Source of the DNA: Halomonas sp. A40-4
GTDB taxonomy: Bacteria > Pseudomonadota > Gammaproteobacteria > Pseudomonadales > Halomonadaceae
DNA: 64,000 nt
NCBI RefSeq assembly: GCF_015767635.1
Contig: NZ_CP065230.1
Coordinates: 3,658,001-3,722,000 of the forward strand
Reading direction: 5' to 3'
The position numbers and the translations under genes are program-made. Shown here piece by piece: positions 32,001 to 38,337 of this stretch (positions within the stretch are counted from its first letter, which is position 1; every line of letters starts with the position of its first letter). The notes beneath the pieces were generated by a model. It searched no databases and had not been told where the DNA came from. It was given only the letters and a program-made list of their open reading frames with translations.

Positions 32001-34247
32001 GTCCATGGCGATCAACTTGGCCGACAGATCACCGTCGTCCCGCCCTGAGAGATCCAGGGTGAAGTTGCCATCGGCGTCTGGCGTGACTTCGTCGACAGTC
32101 ACGCCATTATCGAAGGTCACCCCGACGAAGACGATGTCGTCATCGCGTCCCGTGACGTTGAACCCAGCCGCGGACGCGTTGGCGCCGTTGACCACAAGGT
32201 TGTCGGCACTGAAGGCCAGCGCTGTCTCATCGGTATCCGCCTCGACATCGCCAACCGGGCCGGTGCCTGCCGTGGTGACTTCAAGACGGTCGAGGTTCGG
32301 ACCGCTTCCTGCACCAGCGGGAATGCTCAGCACAATCGTATTGTCGCCAGCCACGAGTTCGGTGGTCAGGCTTTGATAACCCCAGACGTCGAAACCTTCC
32401 GGCGCTTCGTTACTCCCGTTGGTATCCGTGGACACAAACGCCTGTTGCGGTAGCGCTGCGCCGTTGACGGCAAGGGCCATCGGGCGATCGCCGCTGCTGG
32501 CATAGCGGAAGTTCACGTCGTAGCTGCCGGCTTCGGCAACGTTGACCGTGAAGGTCAGGCTATCACCGGGCTGGCTGCCGTAGTCGACATAGCCAGTGCC
32601 GGAATAATCAGGGCGAAGGCCATTGAAACTTGCCCCGCTCTCGGGATTCTGGGCGTCGCGCACCAGGGTGCCGGCGTCGTTATCGGCGCCCAATTCGGCG
32701 TCCTCCGCCTGAATAACGATGGCATCGATCACCGGCCCGGTAGGGTCCACCGGGTCGGCCGCCAGCAATGCCACCTCGATCTTGTCGATATTGGGGCCAG
32801 TGGTGCCGCCGCCCAGACGCAGGGTGTTGCTGCCCGCGGCGAGAGAGATTTCAATGGTTTCGGTGGACCAGCCTTCCCACGCCGAAGGCGCTGGACCACC
32901 ACCGGGCAAATTGCCCGAAGGGACATCAGAAGTACCCGTTGGATAGTAAGCGGGCGCGGTTGTCGGCAAAAAGGCGAAAGAGCCTATTTGAGTAGGGGTA
33001 CCATCGTCGACCAAGGAGAGATTCAATGAACGTGCATCGCTTGTGGCGTAAGTGACGGTCACGTTGTAAGTGCCCGCGGTGGCCACATCCAGAGTAAAAT
33101 CACCGTAGGCATTGGCATTACCGAATGCCCAATCAAGATAACTCGCCCCCTCGGCACCCACCCGGAACGTCTCTAAACCATTGGTAAAAGAGGCGATGTT
33201 ATCGACTGTAACGACCCGATTGGTAGCGTCCGATTCAGCATTAGAATTCGGCTCTACCACCAAATCCTCACCCTGAATCACGTAGACGTCGGGGTCCGGC
33301 GCGCGCACCTCCAGATAGTCGACGTTGGGCCCACTGGCTCCGTTAGACGTGAAGCTGACGGTATTCTCGCCCGCTTGAAGCTGCACGCGAATCGTACGTT
33401 CGCCGAAGTCACTGAAATCGGCAGCATTACTGGTCAAGGTCGTGCTCGGCAGGTCGAACATACGATCCTGAAGCTCGCCATTGACGTCGAGGCGCAGGGG
33501 GCGGTTCCGGTCAGTGCCATCACCATTCTGGCTAAGCGCATAGCCCAGTGCCAGTTCGTACTCACCGGCTTCATCAACACTGAAGGTGAACGTCAGTGTT
33601 TCGCCCGTTGCATTACCATAGTCGACATAGGCTTGCCCATCGGCGTTGGCGGTGTTCGCCTCGTTTGGGTCATTAACCACCGCTATGCTACCGCCCGCTA
33701 TGGACGCCGACGCACCATCGCTGGCATCACTGTCTTCGGCCTGAATACGAATGGGTGTGAAGGTATCCGCCAGTATCGCCTGGGCCATGAACGGACCATC
33801 GTCAGCCGGCGCAGGCAGTGGCTCGTCAGCCGCCAGCGAGGTAAGCGTTGTATCCACAGGCTCGGAGGCCGCTGCCGCTCGACCCGACGCAGCGGGATCG
33901 GCGACTTCATTTTCGGGCACCACATCAAGTTCAATGTTCATTTCTGCGTTAGGCAGCACCCGGCCGAACTCATCCATGGCTTCAAGCCGCATCTTGAGCC
34001 TGCCCAAAGCCGGGGAAGGCAGGTTTTCAAACACGAACGGGCGCTCGAAACTTTCAAAAACTGACATTTCATTACGAGCATCTTCCCAGGCCATGCGCAT
34101 GGATTTTATGGAGGATTCCCAGGGGGATGGATGGGGGACAACGTGGAGGTGATGATCTTGGAAGGTATCCCGGCCCCAGCGGCCACCTTCACGAACGGAT
34201 CCTAACAACGACTTTGCCTGACCAGATACGAAAGACATTGAAAACAT
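20004..34247 (-). CDS. giant type I-secreted multidomain carbohydrate-binding protein with a sugar-dehydrogenase-like propeller
   Basis: About 4,747 residues from the ATG at 34247 (MFSMSFVSGQ); the frame runs to 34343 but lacks a ribosome site. No Sec signal; the next genes encode a type I exporter, so the acidic C-terminal tail (GVQENDQGALL) is the likely signal. Approximate order: leader 1-165; three CBM6/35-like modules to 660; Ig-like and cadherin-like domains with CBMs to 2020; malectin-like 2030-2230; SbsA-like Ig 2230-2380; glucose/sorbosone-dehydrogenase propeller 2390-2875 (NGDHV with His near 2527, GARN with Arg near 2671, GGYYGHPN); more CBMs to 3325; two abnormal-spindle-like plus DUF4114-like pairs (DYNDN) to 4000; a thrombospondin-3-like calcium motif 4006-4031; four CBM6 repeats to 4698. 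No GGxGxD RTX repeats. Role inferred: surface polysaccharide adhesion or sugar oxidation. Domain edges are by eye. Confidence 0.85.
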   Translation of the reverse strand: MFSMSFVSGQAKSLLGSVREGGRWGRDTFQDHHLHVVPHPSPWESSIKSMRMAWEDARNEMSVFESFERPFVFENLPSPALGRLKMRLEAMDEFGRVLPNAEMNIELDVVPENEVADPAASGRAAAASEPVDTTLTSLAADEPLPAPADDGPFMAQAILADTFTPIRIQAEDSDASDGASASIAGGSIAVVNDPNEANTANADGQAYVDYGNATGETLTFTFSVDEAGEYELALGYALSQNGDGTDRNRPLRLDVNGELQDRMFDLPSTTLTSNAADFSDFGERTIRVQLQAGENTVSFTSNGASGPNVDYLEVRAPDPDVYVIQGEDLVVEPNSNAESDATNRVVTVDNIASFTNGLETFRVGAEGASYLDWAFGNANAYGDFTLDVATAGTYNVTVTYATSDARSLNLSLVDDGTPTQIGSFAFLPTTAPAYYPTGTSDVPSGNLPGGGPAPSAWEGWSTETIEISLAAGSNTLRLGGGTTGPNIDKIEVALLAADPVDPTGPVIDAIVIQAEDAELGADNDAGTLVRDAQNPESGASFNGLRPDYSGTGYVDYGSQPGDSLTFTVNVAEAGSYDVNFRYASSGDRPMALAVNGAALPQQAFVSTDTNGSNEAPEGFDVWGYQSLTTELVAGDNTIVLSIPAGAGSGPNLDRLEVTTAGTGPVGDVEADTDETALAFSADNLVVNGANASAAGFNVTGRDDDIVFVGVTFDNGVTVDEVTPDADGNFTLDLSGRDDGDLSAKLIAMDAFGNRVERSLALTLDTTADEGGNLALEGPDAEIAPADSATVVFGVAGIDVDSTLEVSFDGGATRQSATSDGDSLSVDLSGQGPGDVTVTLIVTDTAGNEASVQDTVTLAAPAGPVSLSVTFDDATISAYNETQDNPASGTGAAVEDDGGTLSLTDNVWKRADLPSDYTITGQTLLTLDVAISASPVPEIVAIGFDADDNPFNGGNSVYQLGGTQTQGGFIDLRGQGVDNGDGTFRFTIDLAAHAGTTIDSLVFVNDDDLGAIGSASFSAVSLSEDEVPDTNSAPRVVGGGIADLSLDEGSNLEVDLPFVDDDGDALSYSFVVTDGDGQPVTVDGLSVVDQVLSGSLEGLAPGDYTVSVTADDGTVTTSTDFALTVENVNDAPVAEPVALEPYFGEVGENFIQIPLADFASLFSDPDGDSLTLSAEDLPAGLEVVDGVIQGTPSQGGTFDVVIRATDPAGLSSTQTLSFVIEGTQVGDSITIEAENFTDLDASNLIVTGSASASNEQLIRLTSNEPATIGTDLAAGGIEPGWYVARLYVFDENDGEGSLSLTIGDTVLEARNAASDSLSSDVVLSDDFGTIVGTGPRGNAGQSGNRKEIVFETPFEVTAGDLASLELRGAGGELMRIDSLVFERIDEPVNTAPTLEGLGADVSVDENSTIVANLAIDDADDDSLTVTLSGADAALFSFNEATGELAFINAPDAELAADSDENGIYELTVTVSDGEDSVSQDTLITVADLNESIVIGETTYAIDENLTEIGAIPVVDEDGLTTGLNAPVFAITGGVDAPLFTIDAATGALSFISARDFELAVDDDEDGVYAVEVTVTDGDLTDVQTLEVTVNDVDEAPFSPLSLQIQDGTVTSFDNDANDTDTTVRNPGNPEANENLENGLRPGFSGTGYLDFGDTAGDNVTWQVDVAQAGQYDISVRYATNSDRPLDLVINGGTPVVLDMLATDPDGTGPIEGFDNWLFETVTVTLEAGTNSIELAIPEGATTGPNIDRIEITEGGTGPIPVDDSADEDGNLTLTAADDTLEPGQLATALFNVAGADDDIVTYEISFDGGTTRTAVTPEANGDITVDLSDQSGSVTVTLIVTDAVGNEAQASDSVTVDDGTPVPFNFEIQGEALTIEDPDNVGDTLDTQVRDANNTETNAATGSDGLWDGFSGTGYLDMGGDVGDAGSFDVVVDEAGTYTLTVRYANGGGNGADRPMNILVGGESQGSLAFAATGADPDGWENWTDVEIEVELEAGTNTIRLENLTAAGPNIDRLSVTREGVEPPEVIEPGERFSVKINFQPEGVVVPDGYIADNGKAFGTQSVTIDGQTYQYGWVTEASIYDGEPGTTPLDISSLTSVAVNDRTDDIAGLDPRQGTYAHFDQPGSAYVRAGWEIELEDGYYEVTISIGDTSGPYDSRNVLNAEGELFNDPFTPFRPDDFPADGNPGDDTEGVRSDLVTRIVQVSDGRLTLDSLGLDNENTEIQYIEIQSLPDLTPDDAREAPEDYAFFTDARAIAGVGENEVEVDLDPEDSAIPTGVDPTSDIFVGISVVDGRGGALLESLNDGSVKLFETVTGEEVSFNVNTTGGFDSLTISPSQTLKPFTSYTLVIDGFRDRGPNDDADAPTREFQKYTNTFVTGEEPEVVARDVAFNDVVELNGAADNAFGFTSLEMSPDGAFMYIATIGGDLLRYDVDPVDGSLSNRQDLSLPNDYFDQPGQSQQRGIIGLVVDPTDPNVLWITDNYPIPLNGRDNGVPEFSGRITKITLDGGSDFSGTAEPYITGLPRSNGDHVTNSLEFRPNPDYDAATNPDVPTHLLYLIQGSNSAMGEPDSAWGNRPERLLNAAVMEIDPTRDAPPGGFDVSTEPVPDNGQNTRFDDPDGHPKDDPIPMGNGEFLVFDERGVATVQDADGNVLQSYYDPYAEGAVLTIFATGARNAYDLVWHSNGFLYVPTNGSAAGGNVPDDPSTPENERYTNVENQDDYLFKIVEGGYYGHPNPLRDEYILNGGNPTGGSDPNQVDAYPSGTSPEGNYDISGVYSLGENRSPNGAVEYTSNVFGGNLQGNVLFTEYSGGDDVRSITLDANGNVIGDDVLRDPEGNVITYVDPLDIIENPVTGQLYLLTLNRGNGQSQIIRLDPAPGGVVDPVDPDPEPGDDLVSLLVIQAEDDTPNDGTSVTIADGAGAEIQIRDINNTETTEGLPNGLRPGAFGLDGNTDGDDGVPGGYADYGSTNADFMTFGFNLAADDAGDSVLRIRYANGGDTNRPLEVFVNNVSVGVFDFSPPPGLTGDAAWAEWLTEDVAASLVVGENTVRLQATNNTGPNIDQLEVLQSPPDSTSGFTDYEAENASLDGPVVVPESVDDRNASGEGFVDFDGAGDQTITWTVEVGETGNYEIGFRYALAVSKADRPMEVTINGVNLGVVNFPGQSNEAENDWFFQELLVNLQAGSNTISVTAPEANGPNVDLLRVPDAPVDNFMPVYADVSDGARIELESGDSARTINDLTADFYFTVDADGLYRLDLAANAGASDGQGLSLTLNGQPLDVLVYPGEGDAGEEGTYVELEAGVEYNLRAVSSADGADDLDYLDVTPVVGSDNADIAVQSGDAAYYSDRLHFSYLENNSASNDNRDFKESATVTISNTGTSELAILDADIDGPFVLEDPSAFDGLMLAAGASVQVTVLFDRDSYTAPTNDAGDGVFEGRIRLVTNDADSPIAEIHMAGFWQARDEGGWEPNVNEVWEVFGFGNRIDGLTTVGGGENSVLNDFDLYRPVNDDEVLSRYWTLADGAGEAKITQLAAYHGAGGATLGIHNPGNKGQDIIFSNHAGDNNQSLLPIKSDGQFATANFSLADIPGGWTGQGVFGIEVANLSTDPSLNPEGGGTPPADADGIERGYTVRMFRALDAEGNVIPNTYLGIMDYTGINYDYNDNMFVIEGVTPVAGGELTVINNDGVPSNDRLVMSRIENPANAAQEVHDEATITIRNDGFETLDINSIEVSDTTLFELTEAFAAVSLEPGESIDVTVRFIADDPNDASLYEASLIINSSDADEGEKVIQLAGLAQNQSESGQEPLVQEIINAFGYSTNVAEGQMNQGGLVEANGDEILSPYFQRADGGSPIKITQLAAYHTQGDVARLFVHDVDSRNLDEILAHDEADGQTLLPRTLNNGDLLTTTTLDRDAPFGFFAEISGRQGYISWSDPDANLYEDTIDAIGNPGTNLNWDENDGHLIRVYVAKDAAGNVIPDTYIVIQDYAGVNYDYNDNIFLVENVQTYDPTGAEDADGNGRVDLYDDDDNDGVPNFIDDPDPVGQTAFNAGETAWAVGSDGLTLEAKLYDNGGQGVAYNDTTAAHQGAAFRADEAVDISNGTEALGYIADGEWVEYTLNVETAGTYTLSFSTSATTDGKSITAAFEQGAGFYTPAQVQTLPNTGSFGSFQTVGPLTFELEEGEQVLRLTFNGGQLDLASFTLDFEAPVDDGQSAFNDTQTAWEVGAEGLSLEARFYDNGGQDVAYNDTTTAHQGDAFRSDEAVDISTPSQAIGFIEDGEWVEYTINVAEDGVYDLDFLTSMDSSNPAARSITASFAKGDTPYVTASSVGVSPTGSWTSFTQTDTTQVALEAGEQVLRLTFNGGPMDLASFNLVPVAPAEDGQQAFTDSGDPWQVGSDFTLDAANYDEGGQDVAYNDSGDAQLGSDFRGDGVDIVGDGDAIGWVDDGEWVEYTLNIAQDGTYDLSFLSALGDGSGPQRSITATFTKGDGTPYASSDAVVVSPTGGWSNFQPTDATQVALEAGEQVMRLTFNGGSQDLASFSLARDGQQAFNAGATPWLVDAEDGLALDAALFDEGEQGEAYNELSAAQLGTGFRDEPVDIVGQGEAIGWVENGEWVEYTINVEQAGSHTLSFVTSNPNNGRTITASVEQDGVTYDQASGSVPNSGTWGNFVDGPSVTLDLEEGIQVLRLTFNGGSQDLASFQISRDPDVSAASLSSMDMMAMAGIEENVASQDELVAMSDDVSLSGVQENDQGALL
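20155..22140 (-). repeat. four tandem CBM6-type repeats in the giant gene
   Basis: Four units of about 480-500 bp each code for CBM6-like modules. Each has AYND/AYNE, the GW-DGEWVEYT or GEWVEYTLN strand, a GD or GQ insert, and ends in VLRLTFNGG-LDLASF. The first starts near 22140, the last ends near 20155. Unlike the other modules of the protein they are close copies, so they look recently duplicated. Confidence 0.75.
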
Positions 34248-34851
34248 GTTCCACCCCACGGTTTTAATTAGACTTTTTAGCGCACAAGGGTGTGCACTAT
34301 GAGCACTCACCAAGCATTGTTGACGACATTCCCCTTTGGCCATCGGTGTTCGGATAGCGTGTTCACAGATGGCGGATTGGGGCGACTATTGGTGAGTCTA
34401 ACCGGGCTTTACCGGGTAGCAAGGCAGGTCAAAAAGGGGATCTATGTATCCAAATGTTACAAAACGTCAAAATTTATTAGCAATAAAAACCATTTAAAAC
34501 AACATATTAAATGAAAACACCTAAATTCAGACACCGCTGATCGACAAAATAGTGACAAACAAAATAAGCGGATTTGATTATAAAAATAGCCACCAAAGCT
34601 AAAAGGAAATGCTGAAGCAAAAAACACTAATCAGGAGTTATCCCATCAAATAAAACGAAAAAAATAGCAACGTCTGTTTAAAAGCAAGCTGATACGCTGA
34701 ATAACACAAAGAAACAATAGAGTTACAAAAAGAAGTGACGCCGCAGAACCTAATGGCGCCCCGTTAACGACCGGCAAGATGACTCTTAAAAGGTGAATGC
34801 GATGGCTCGGCAGTCAGCATACTTTTCACTACCTCGCTCTGGAGCTTGGCC
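34248..34851. other. AT-rich divergent control region of the secretion locus
   Basis: About 600 bp between the giant gene and its exporter. From about 34436 to 34760 it is strikingly AT-rich compared with the GC-rich genes around it, with no believable gene. It must hold both promoters. A silencer such as an H-NS-type protein could bind here; no exact operator was recognised. Confidence 0.6.
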
Positions 34852-36621
34852 ATGTTGAATTCTCGCGAAGGTTCCGACCTGCAGAAAGTACTTGGCACCT
34901 GCCGACGCAGCTTTATCTATGTAGGCACATTCAGCTTCTTCATCAACTTGCTGATGCTCGTTCCCCCTCTCTATATGCTACAGGTCTACGACCGGGTCAT
35001 TACTACACGCAGTCAGGAAACGTTGCTGATGCTAACCCTGGTAGTCGTGTTCCTGTTTATGGTCATGGGCGGACTGGAACTCATGCGCTCTCGCATATTG
35101 GTGAGGATCGGTAACAAACTCGACGTGCAGATCAGCCAGCGACTGTATGCCGCCATGTTCAAACGCTCCCTGATGATGCCCGGCAAGCCCTCGGCCCAGC
35201 CATTGAATGACCTGACAACGCTGCGCCAATTCCTGTCCGGCAACGGTCTTTTCGCTTTCTTCGATGCGCCCTGGGTGCCCATCTATATCGGCGTGCTCGC
35301 GCTGTTTCATCCGTGGTTCGGGCTTTTTGCCCTGGGGGCGGGGATCATTCTGACAATCCTTGCCATCATCAACGAAGCCATCACTAAATCACTGCTGAAC
35401 GATGCCAACAGTCAGCACGTCATGTCCCAGGACCTGGCCAACAGCAACCTGAGAAACGCCGAGGTGCTCCACGCCATGGGCATGCTGCCCGGCATCATGG
35501 GCCGCTGGAGCGCGCGCCATCGCGAATACCTCGTGCTGCAGTCAAAAGCCAGCGACCGGGCAGGCCTGATTACCAACACTTCCAAGGTCCTCAGGCTGAT
35601 GTTTCAGTCATTGATTCTCGGGCTCGGGGCGTTCCTGGTACTGGCAGGCGACCTGACGCCCGGCATGATGATTGCCGGCTCCATCCTTATGGGCCGCGCG
35701 CTGGCCCCTATCGATCAGATGATCAATGGTTGGAAGGGCTTCTCGGGTGCGCGTACCGCCAAGGGCCGCCTTGAAGAGCTGTTGGCCACCATCCCGGCCG
35801 AAGAGCCGCGCATGCCGCTCCCCAATCCCAAGGGGCGCCTCGTATTCGAAGGTGTTAACGCCGCACCGCCGGGGCAAAAACTGCCTACCCTGCGCGGTAT
35901 CAACCTTTCCGTTGCCAAGGGTGAGCATCTGGCCGTCGTGGGGCCCAGCGCTTCCGGCAAGTCGACGCTTGCGCGTGTGGCACTGGGCATCTGGCCAAGC
36001 CAGGTGGGCTGTGTGCGCCTGGACGGGGCCGACATCACCCAGTGGAACCGAACGGCACTGGGGCCGCATATCGGCTACCTGCCTCAGGATATCGAGCTGT
36101 TTGATGGCAGCATCGCGGAAAACATTGCCCGCTTTGAGGAGGTCGACCCTCAAGCGGTCGTGCTGGCTGCTCAGCGAGCCGGCGTACACGACATGATTCT
36201 CGAACAGCCGAACGGTTATGACACCTGGCTCTCCCATGGCGGCAACGCCCTTTCCGCAGGCCAGCGACAGCGCATCGGCATGGCGCGAGCGCTATACGGA
36301 AAGCCCGTTCTGCTGGTGCTCGACGAGCCGGACGCCAACCTGGACGAAGCCGGCGAGCAATCCCTGGCAGATTGCATGGTACGGCTGCGTCAGGAGGGCA
36401 CCACCGCACTGATCATTACCCACCGGCCTGGCCTGCTCAAGAATGTCGATAGGGTGTTGGTGCTCAAAGAAGGGCAGATAGCGTCGCTCAAGCCGCCCAC
36501 CAAAATGGCTCCCGTTACTCGCATGACGGCGGATGGCGGACGCCCAGTGCCCCCCCAGCGCGTGGCCTCACTGAAGCCTAGCGCAAGAGGCCGCAATGGC
36601 GGCGAGGATACCCAGTCATGA
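34852..36621 (+). CDS. type I secretion ABC transporter (PrtD-like)
   Basis: 589 residues from the ATG at 34852, with GGAG seven bases upstream; an in-frame TTG lies in between. No N-terminal C39-like or peptidase domain. A membrane domain fills the first 330 residues (FINLLMLVPPLYMLQVYDRV, the usual N terminus of PrtD-type transporters). Then ATPase: Walker A GPSASGKST near 364, signature LSAGQRQR near 467, Walker B LLVLDEPDANLD near 487. It forms the inner-membrane motor of a type I system with the HlyD-like adaptor (4-base overlap downstream) and a TolC not in this window. Divergent to the giant gene, its presumed substrate. Confidence 0.93.
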   Translation: MLNSREGSDLQKVLGTCRRSFIYVGTFSFFINLLMLVPPLYMLQVYDRVITTRSQETLLMLTLVVVFLFMVMGGLELMRSRILVRIGNKLDVQISQRLYAAMFKRSLMMPGKPSAQPLNDLTTLRQFLSGNGLFAFFDAPWVPIYIGVLALFHPWFGLFALGAGIILTILAIINEAITKSLLNDANSQHVMSQDLANSNLRNAEVLHAMGMLPGIMGRWSARHREYLVLQSKASDRAGLITNTSKVLRLMFQSLILGLGAFLVLAGDLTPGMMIAGSILMGRALAPIDQMINGWKGFSGARTAKGRLEELLATIPAEEPRMPLPNPKGRLVFEGVNAAPPGQKLPTLRGINLSVAKGEHLAVVGPSASGKSTLARVALGIWPSQVGCVRLDGADITQWNRTALGPHIGYLPQDIELFDGSIAENIARFEEVDPQAVVLAAQRAGVHDMILEQPNGYDTWLSHGGNALSAGQRQRIGMARALYGKPVLLVLDEPDANLDEAGEQSLADCMVRLRQEGTTALIITHRPGLLKNVDRVLVLKEGQIASLKPPTKMAPVTRMTADGGRPVPPQRVASLKPSARGRNGGEDTQS

Positions 36622-37958
36622 ACATGAAAAAAACCCAAGGGCCCGGCCCGGCGCCAGGCAAAGACAACGAACTGCCCCTCGAAGATACGCGCTACCGCCG
36701 ACTGGGCGTTGCCATCTTGATACTGGCGATTGGCGGTTTCGGAAGTTGGTCGGTGTTCGCCAATCTCGCGGTCTCGGTGGTGGCGCCCGGCTCCGTCTCG
36801 GTGGAAAGTTTCACCAAAACCATCCAGCACCTGGAGGGCGGTATTGTCAAAAGCATTCAGGTCGAAGACGGCGACCATGTCGAAGCCGGGGATGTCCTGA
36901 TCGTACTGGATGATACCCAGGCACGCTCCCAACTGCGGGTTACCCGCTCCGATTATCTGATCAGCCGCGCGACGGAAGTGCGGCTGCTCGCTGAACTCAG
37001 TGACGCCGACACCCTTCGCTTTCCTGAAGAATTAACCTCCTCCGATCACCCTCGAGTGAAAGAGGTACTCGAAGTACAACAACGCCTGTTTGTGTCACGA
37101 CGCGATTCACTCACCGGCACGCTGGCCTCCCTGGATGAGCAGATCGTGCAAATGAACGAACAGATCGACGGTTTGACCAACACTCAGCGTATCAATCAAC
37201 AACGCATCAGCTCACTTAACGGTGATGTTGGCAATCACCGTAAACTGTTTCAAAAAGGCATGATAAGCAGCCAGCGAATGCACGAACTGGAGCGTGAGAG
37301 TCTTGAGTACCAGAGCATCAATGCCCAGCATGCCTCCGAAGTCGCCCGGCTGCATTCCCAGATCAGCGAGAACGCGCTGAAAAAGCAGGTGCGACTGCAG
37401 GAGTTTCAGCAGCAGGTGGGCGAGGCTCTACGTCAAACTCAGGCCGAAGTCGCCGACGCCGAGGAAAGGCTAACCGCCCTGATGGATAAGGTAGACCGCA
37501 CCGAGGTATTGGCACCGGTTTCGGGAACGGTGGTCGGGCTAAAAGTGCACACCTTGGGCGGCGTTATCCGTTCGGGTGATCCACTGCTCGATATTGTGCC
37601 CACCGATGTCGGTTTCATTGTGGAAGCCAAGGTACCGGACCACGATGTTGACCACCTTTATATAGGCCAGCCTGCCGAGATCCGTTTCAGCGCTTTCAAC
37701 CAGCGCCTGTCAAACGTCATTGACGGCGAGGTGGTTCACGTCAGTGCCAACAGCTTTGAAGACGAAGCGACACGAGCCCGCTATTACAAGGTGCGCCTAC
37801 GCGTCACCACTGAAGGGCAAGAGAACATGACTGAAACCATGAAACTGCTCGCCGGCATGCCCGCTGAAGTGATGCTGCGTACTGGGGAAAGAAGCTTTTC
37901 CAGCTACCTGGCAAAACCCATTACGGACATGCTGGCCCGGGCCATGCGCGAGGATTGA
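36618..37958 (+). CDS. type I secretion membrane-fusion protein (HlyD family)
   Basis: 446 residues; the ATG at 36618 overlaps the exporter stop. One membrane anchor at about 29-50, then barrel/lipoyl halves (SFTKTIQHLEGGIVKSIQV and EVLAPVSGTVVGLKVHT) flanking a long coiled-coil hairpin at about 150-290 rich in Gln/Glu. The C-terminal part (LAGMPAEVMLRTGERSFSSYLAKPI) is the usual end of PrtE/HlyD adaptors. Links the ABC motor to the outer-membrane channel. Ends the operon, followed by a hairpin at 37975-38001. Confidence 0.93.
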   Translation: MNMKKTQGPGPAPGKDNELPLEDTRYRRLGVAILILAIGGFGSWSVFANLAVSVVAPGSVSVESFTKTIQHLEGGIVKSIQVEDGDHVEAGDVLIVLDDTQARSQLRVTRSDYLISRATEVRLLAELSDADTLRFPEELTSSDHPRVKEVLEVQQRLFVSRRDSLTGTLASLDEQIVQMNEQIDGLTNTQRINQQRISSLNGDVGNHRKLFQKGMISSQRMHELERESLEYQSINAQHASEVARLHSQISENALKKQVRLQEFQQQVGEALRQTQAEVADAEERLTALMDKVDRTEVLAPVSGTVVGLKVHTLGGVIRSGDPLLDIVPTDVGFIVEAKVPDHDVDHLYIGQPAEIRFSAFNQRLSNVIDGEVVHVSANSFEDEATRARYYKVRLRVTTEGQENMTETMKLLAGMPAEVMLRTGERSFSSYLAKPITDMLARAMRED

Positions 37959-37974
37959 AGTACTACACGACCAT

Positions 37975-38001
37975 GCGGCATGACGGAATACGTCCTGCCG
38001 C
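37975..38001 (+). terminator. probable terminator of the type I secretion operon
   Basis: 11-bp stem with one mismatch (GCGGCATGACG / CGTCCTGCCGC), loop GAATA, then CTCTCTTAATTT. It starts 17 bp after the adaptor stop. The T tract is poor, so efficiency is uncertain. Confidence 0.55.
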
Positions 38002-38337
38002 CTCTCTTAATTTACAGGGCCGAAGTTTTTAGAAGAACGCGCATGTTGTGAGCGCCTCCATCAGGCACCCTTGGCAACAAATCATTGCGGGCCCATCAGC
38101 CCCATTAACCTCTCCGAGCAGCAAGTAAACTTATACAACCTTTTTCCGGAAATACTACAATCAAATTGCCATCCACATGGGAATCGACTAGGTTAGGGTT
38201 AGAGTAGATGTGTTGAAAAGTTCCTACTGCTGACATGGTCGATCATCTCTAAACAACACTGACTGCGTCTTGCTTCATCTTGTACACCCCTATGTTGTCG
38301 CAGTCTGTCTCGGTTAACCCGCAAAGGAGAACATCGA
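38002..38337. other. gap before the ATP-grasp gene
   Basis: 336 bp with no gene seen. Must contain the ATP-grasp promoter; an AAAGGAGAA ribosome site ends it at 38321-38329. No structured RNA was recognised. Confidence 0.4.

Noticed and set aside
34290..34514. 74-codon plus-strand frame in the AT-rich region
   Set aside because: Starts inside the upstream part of the giant gene frame, no ribosome site, no similarity recognised.
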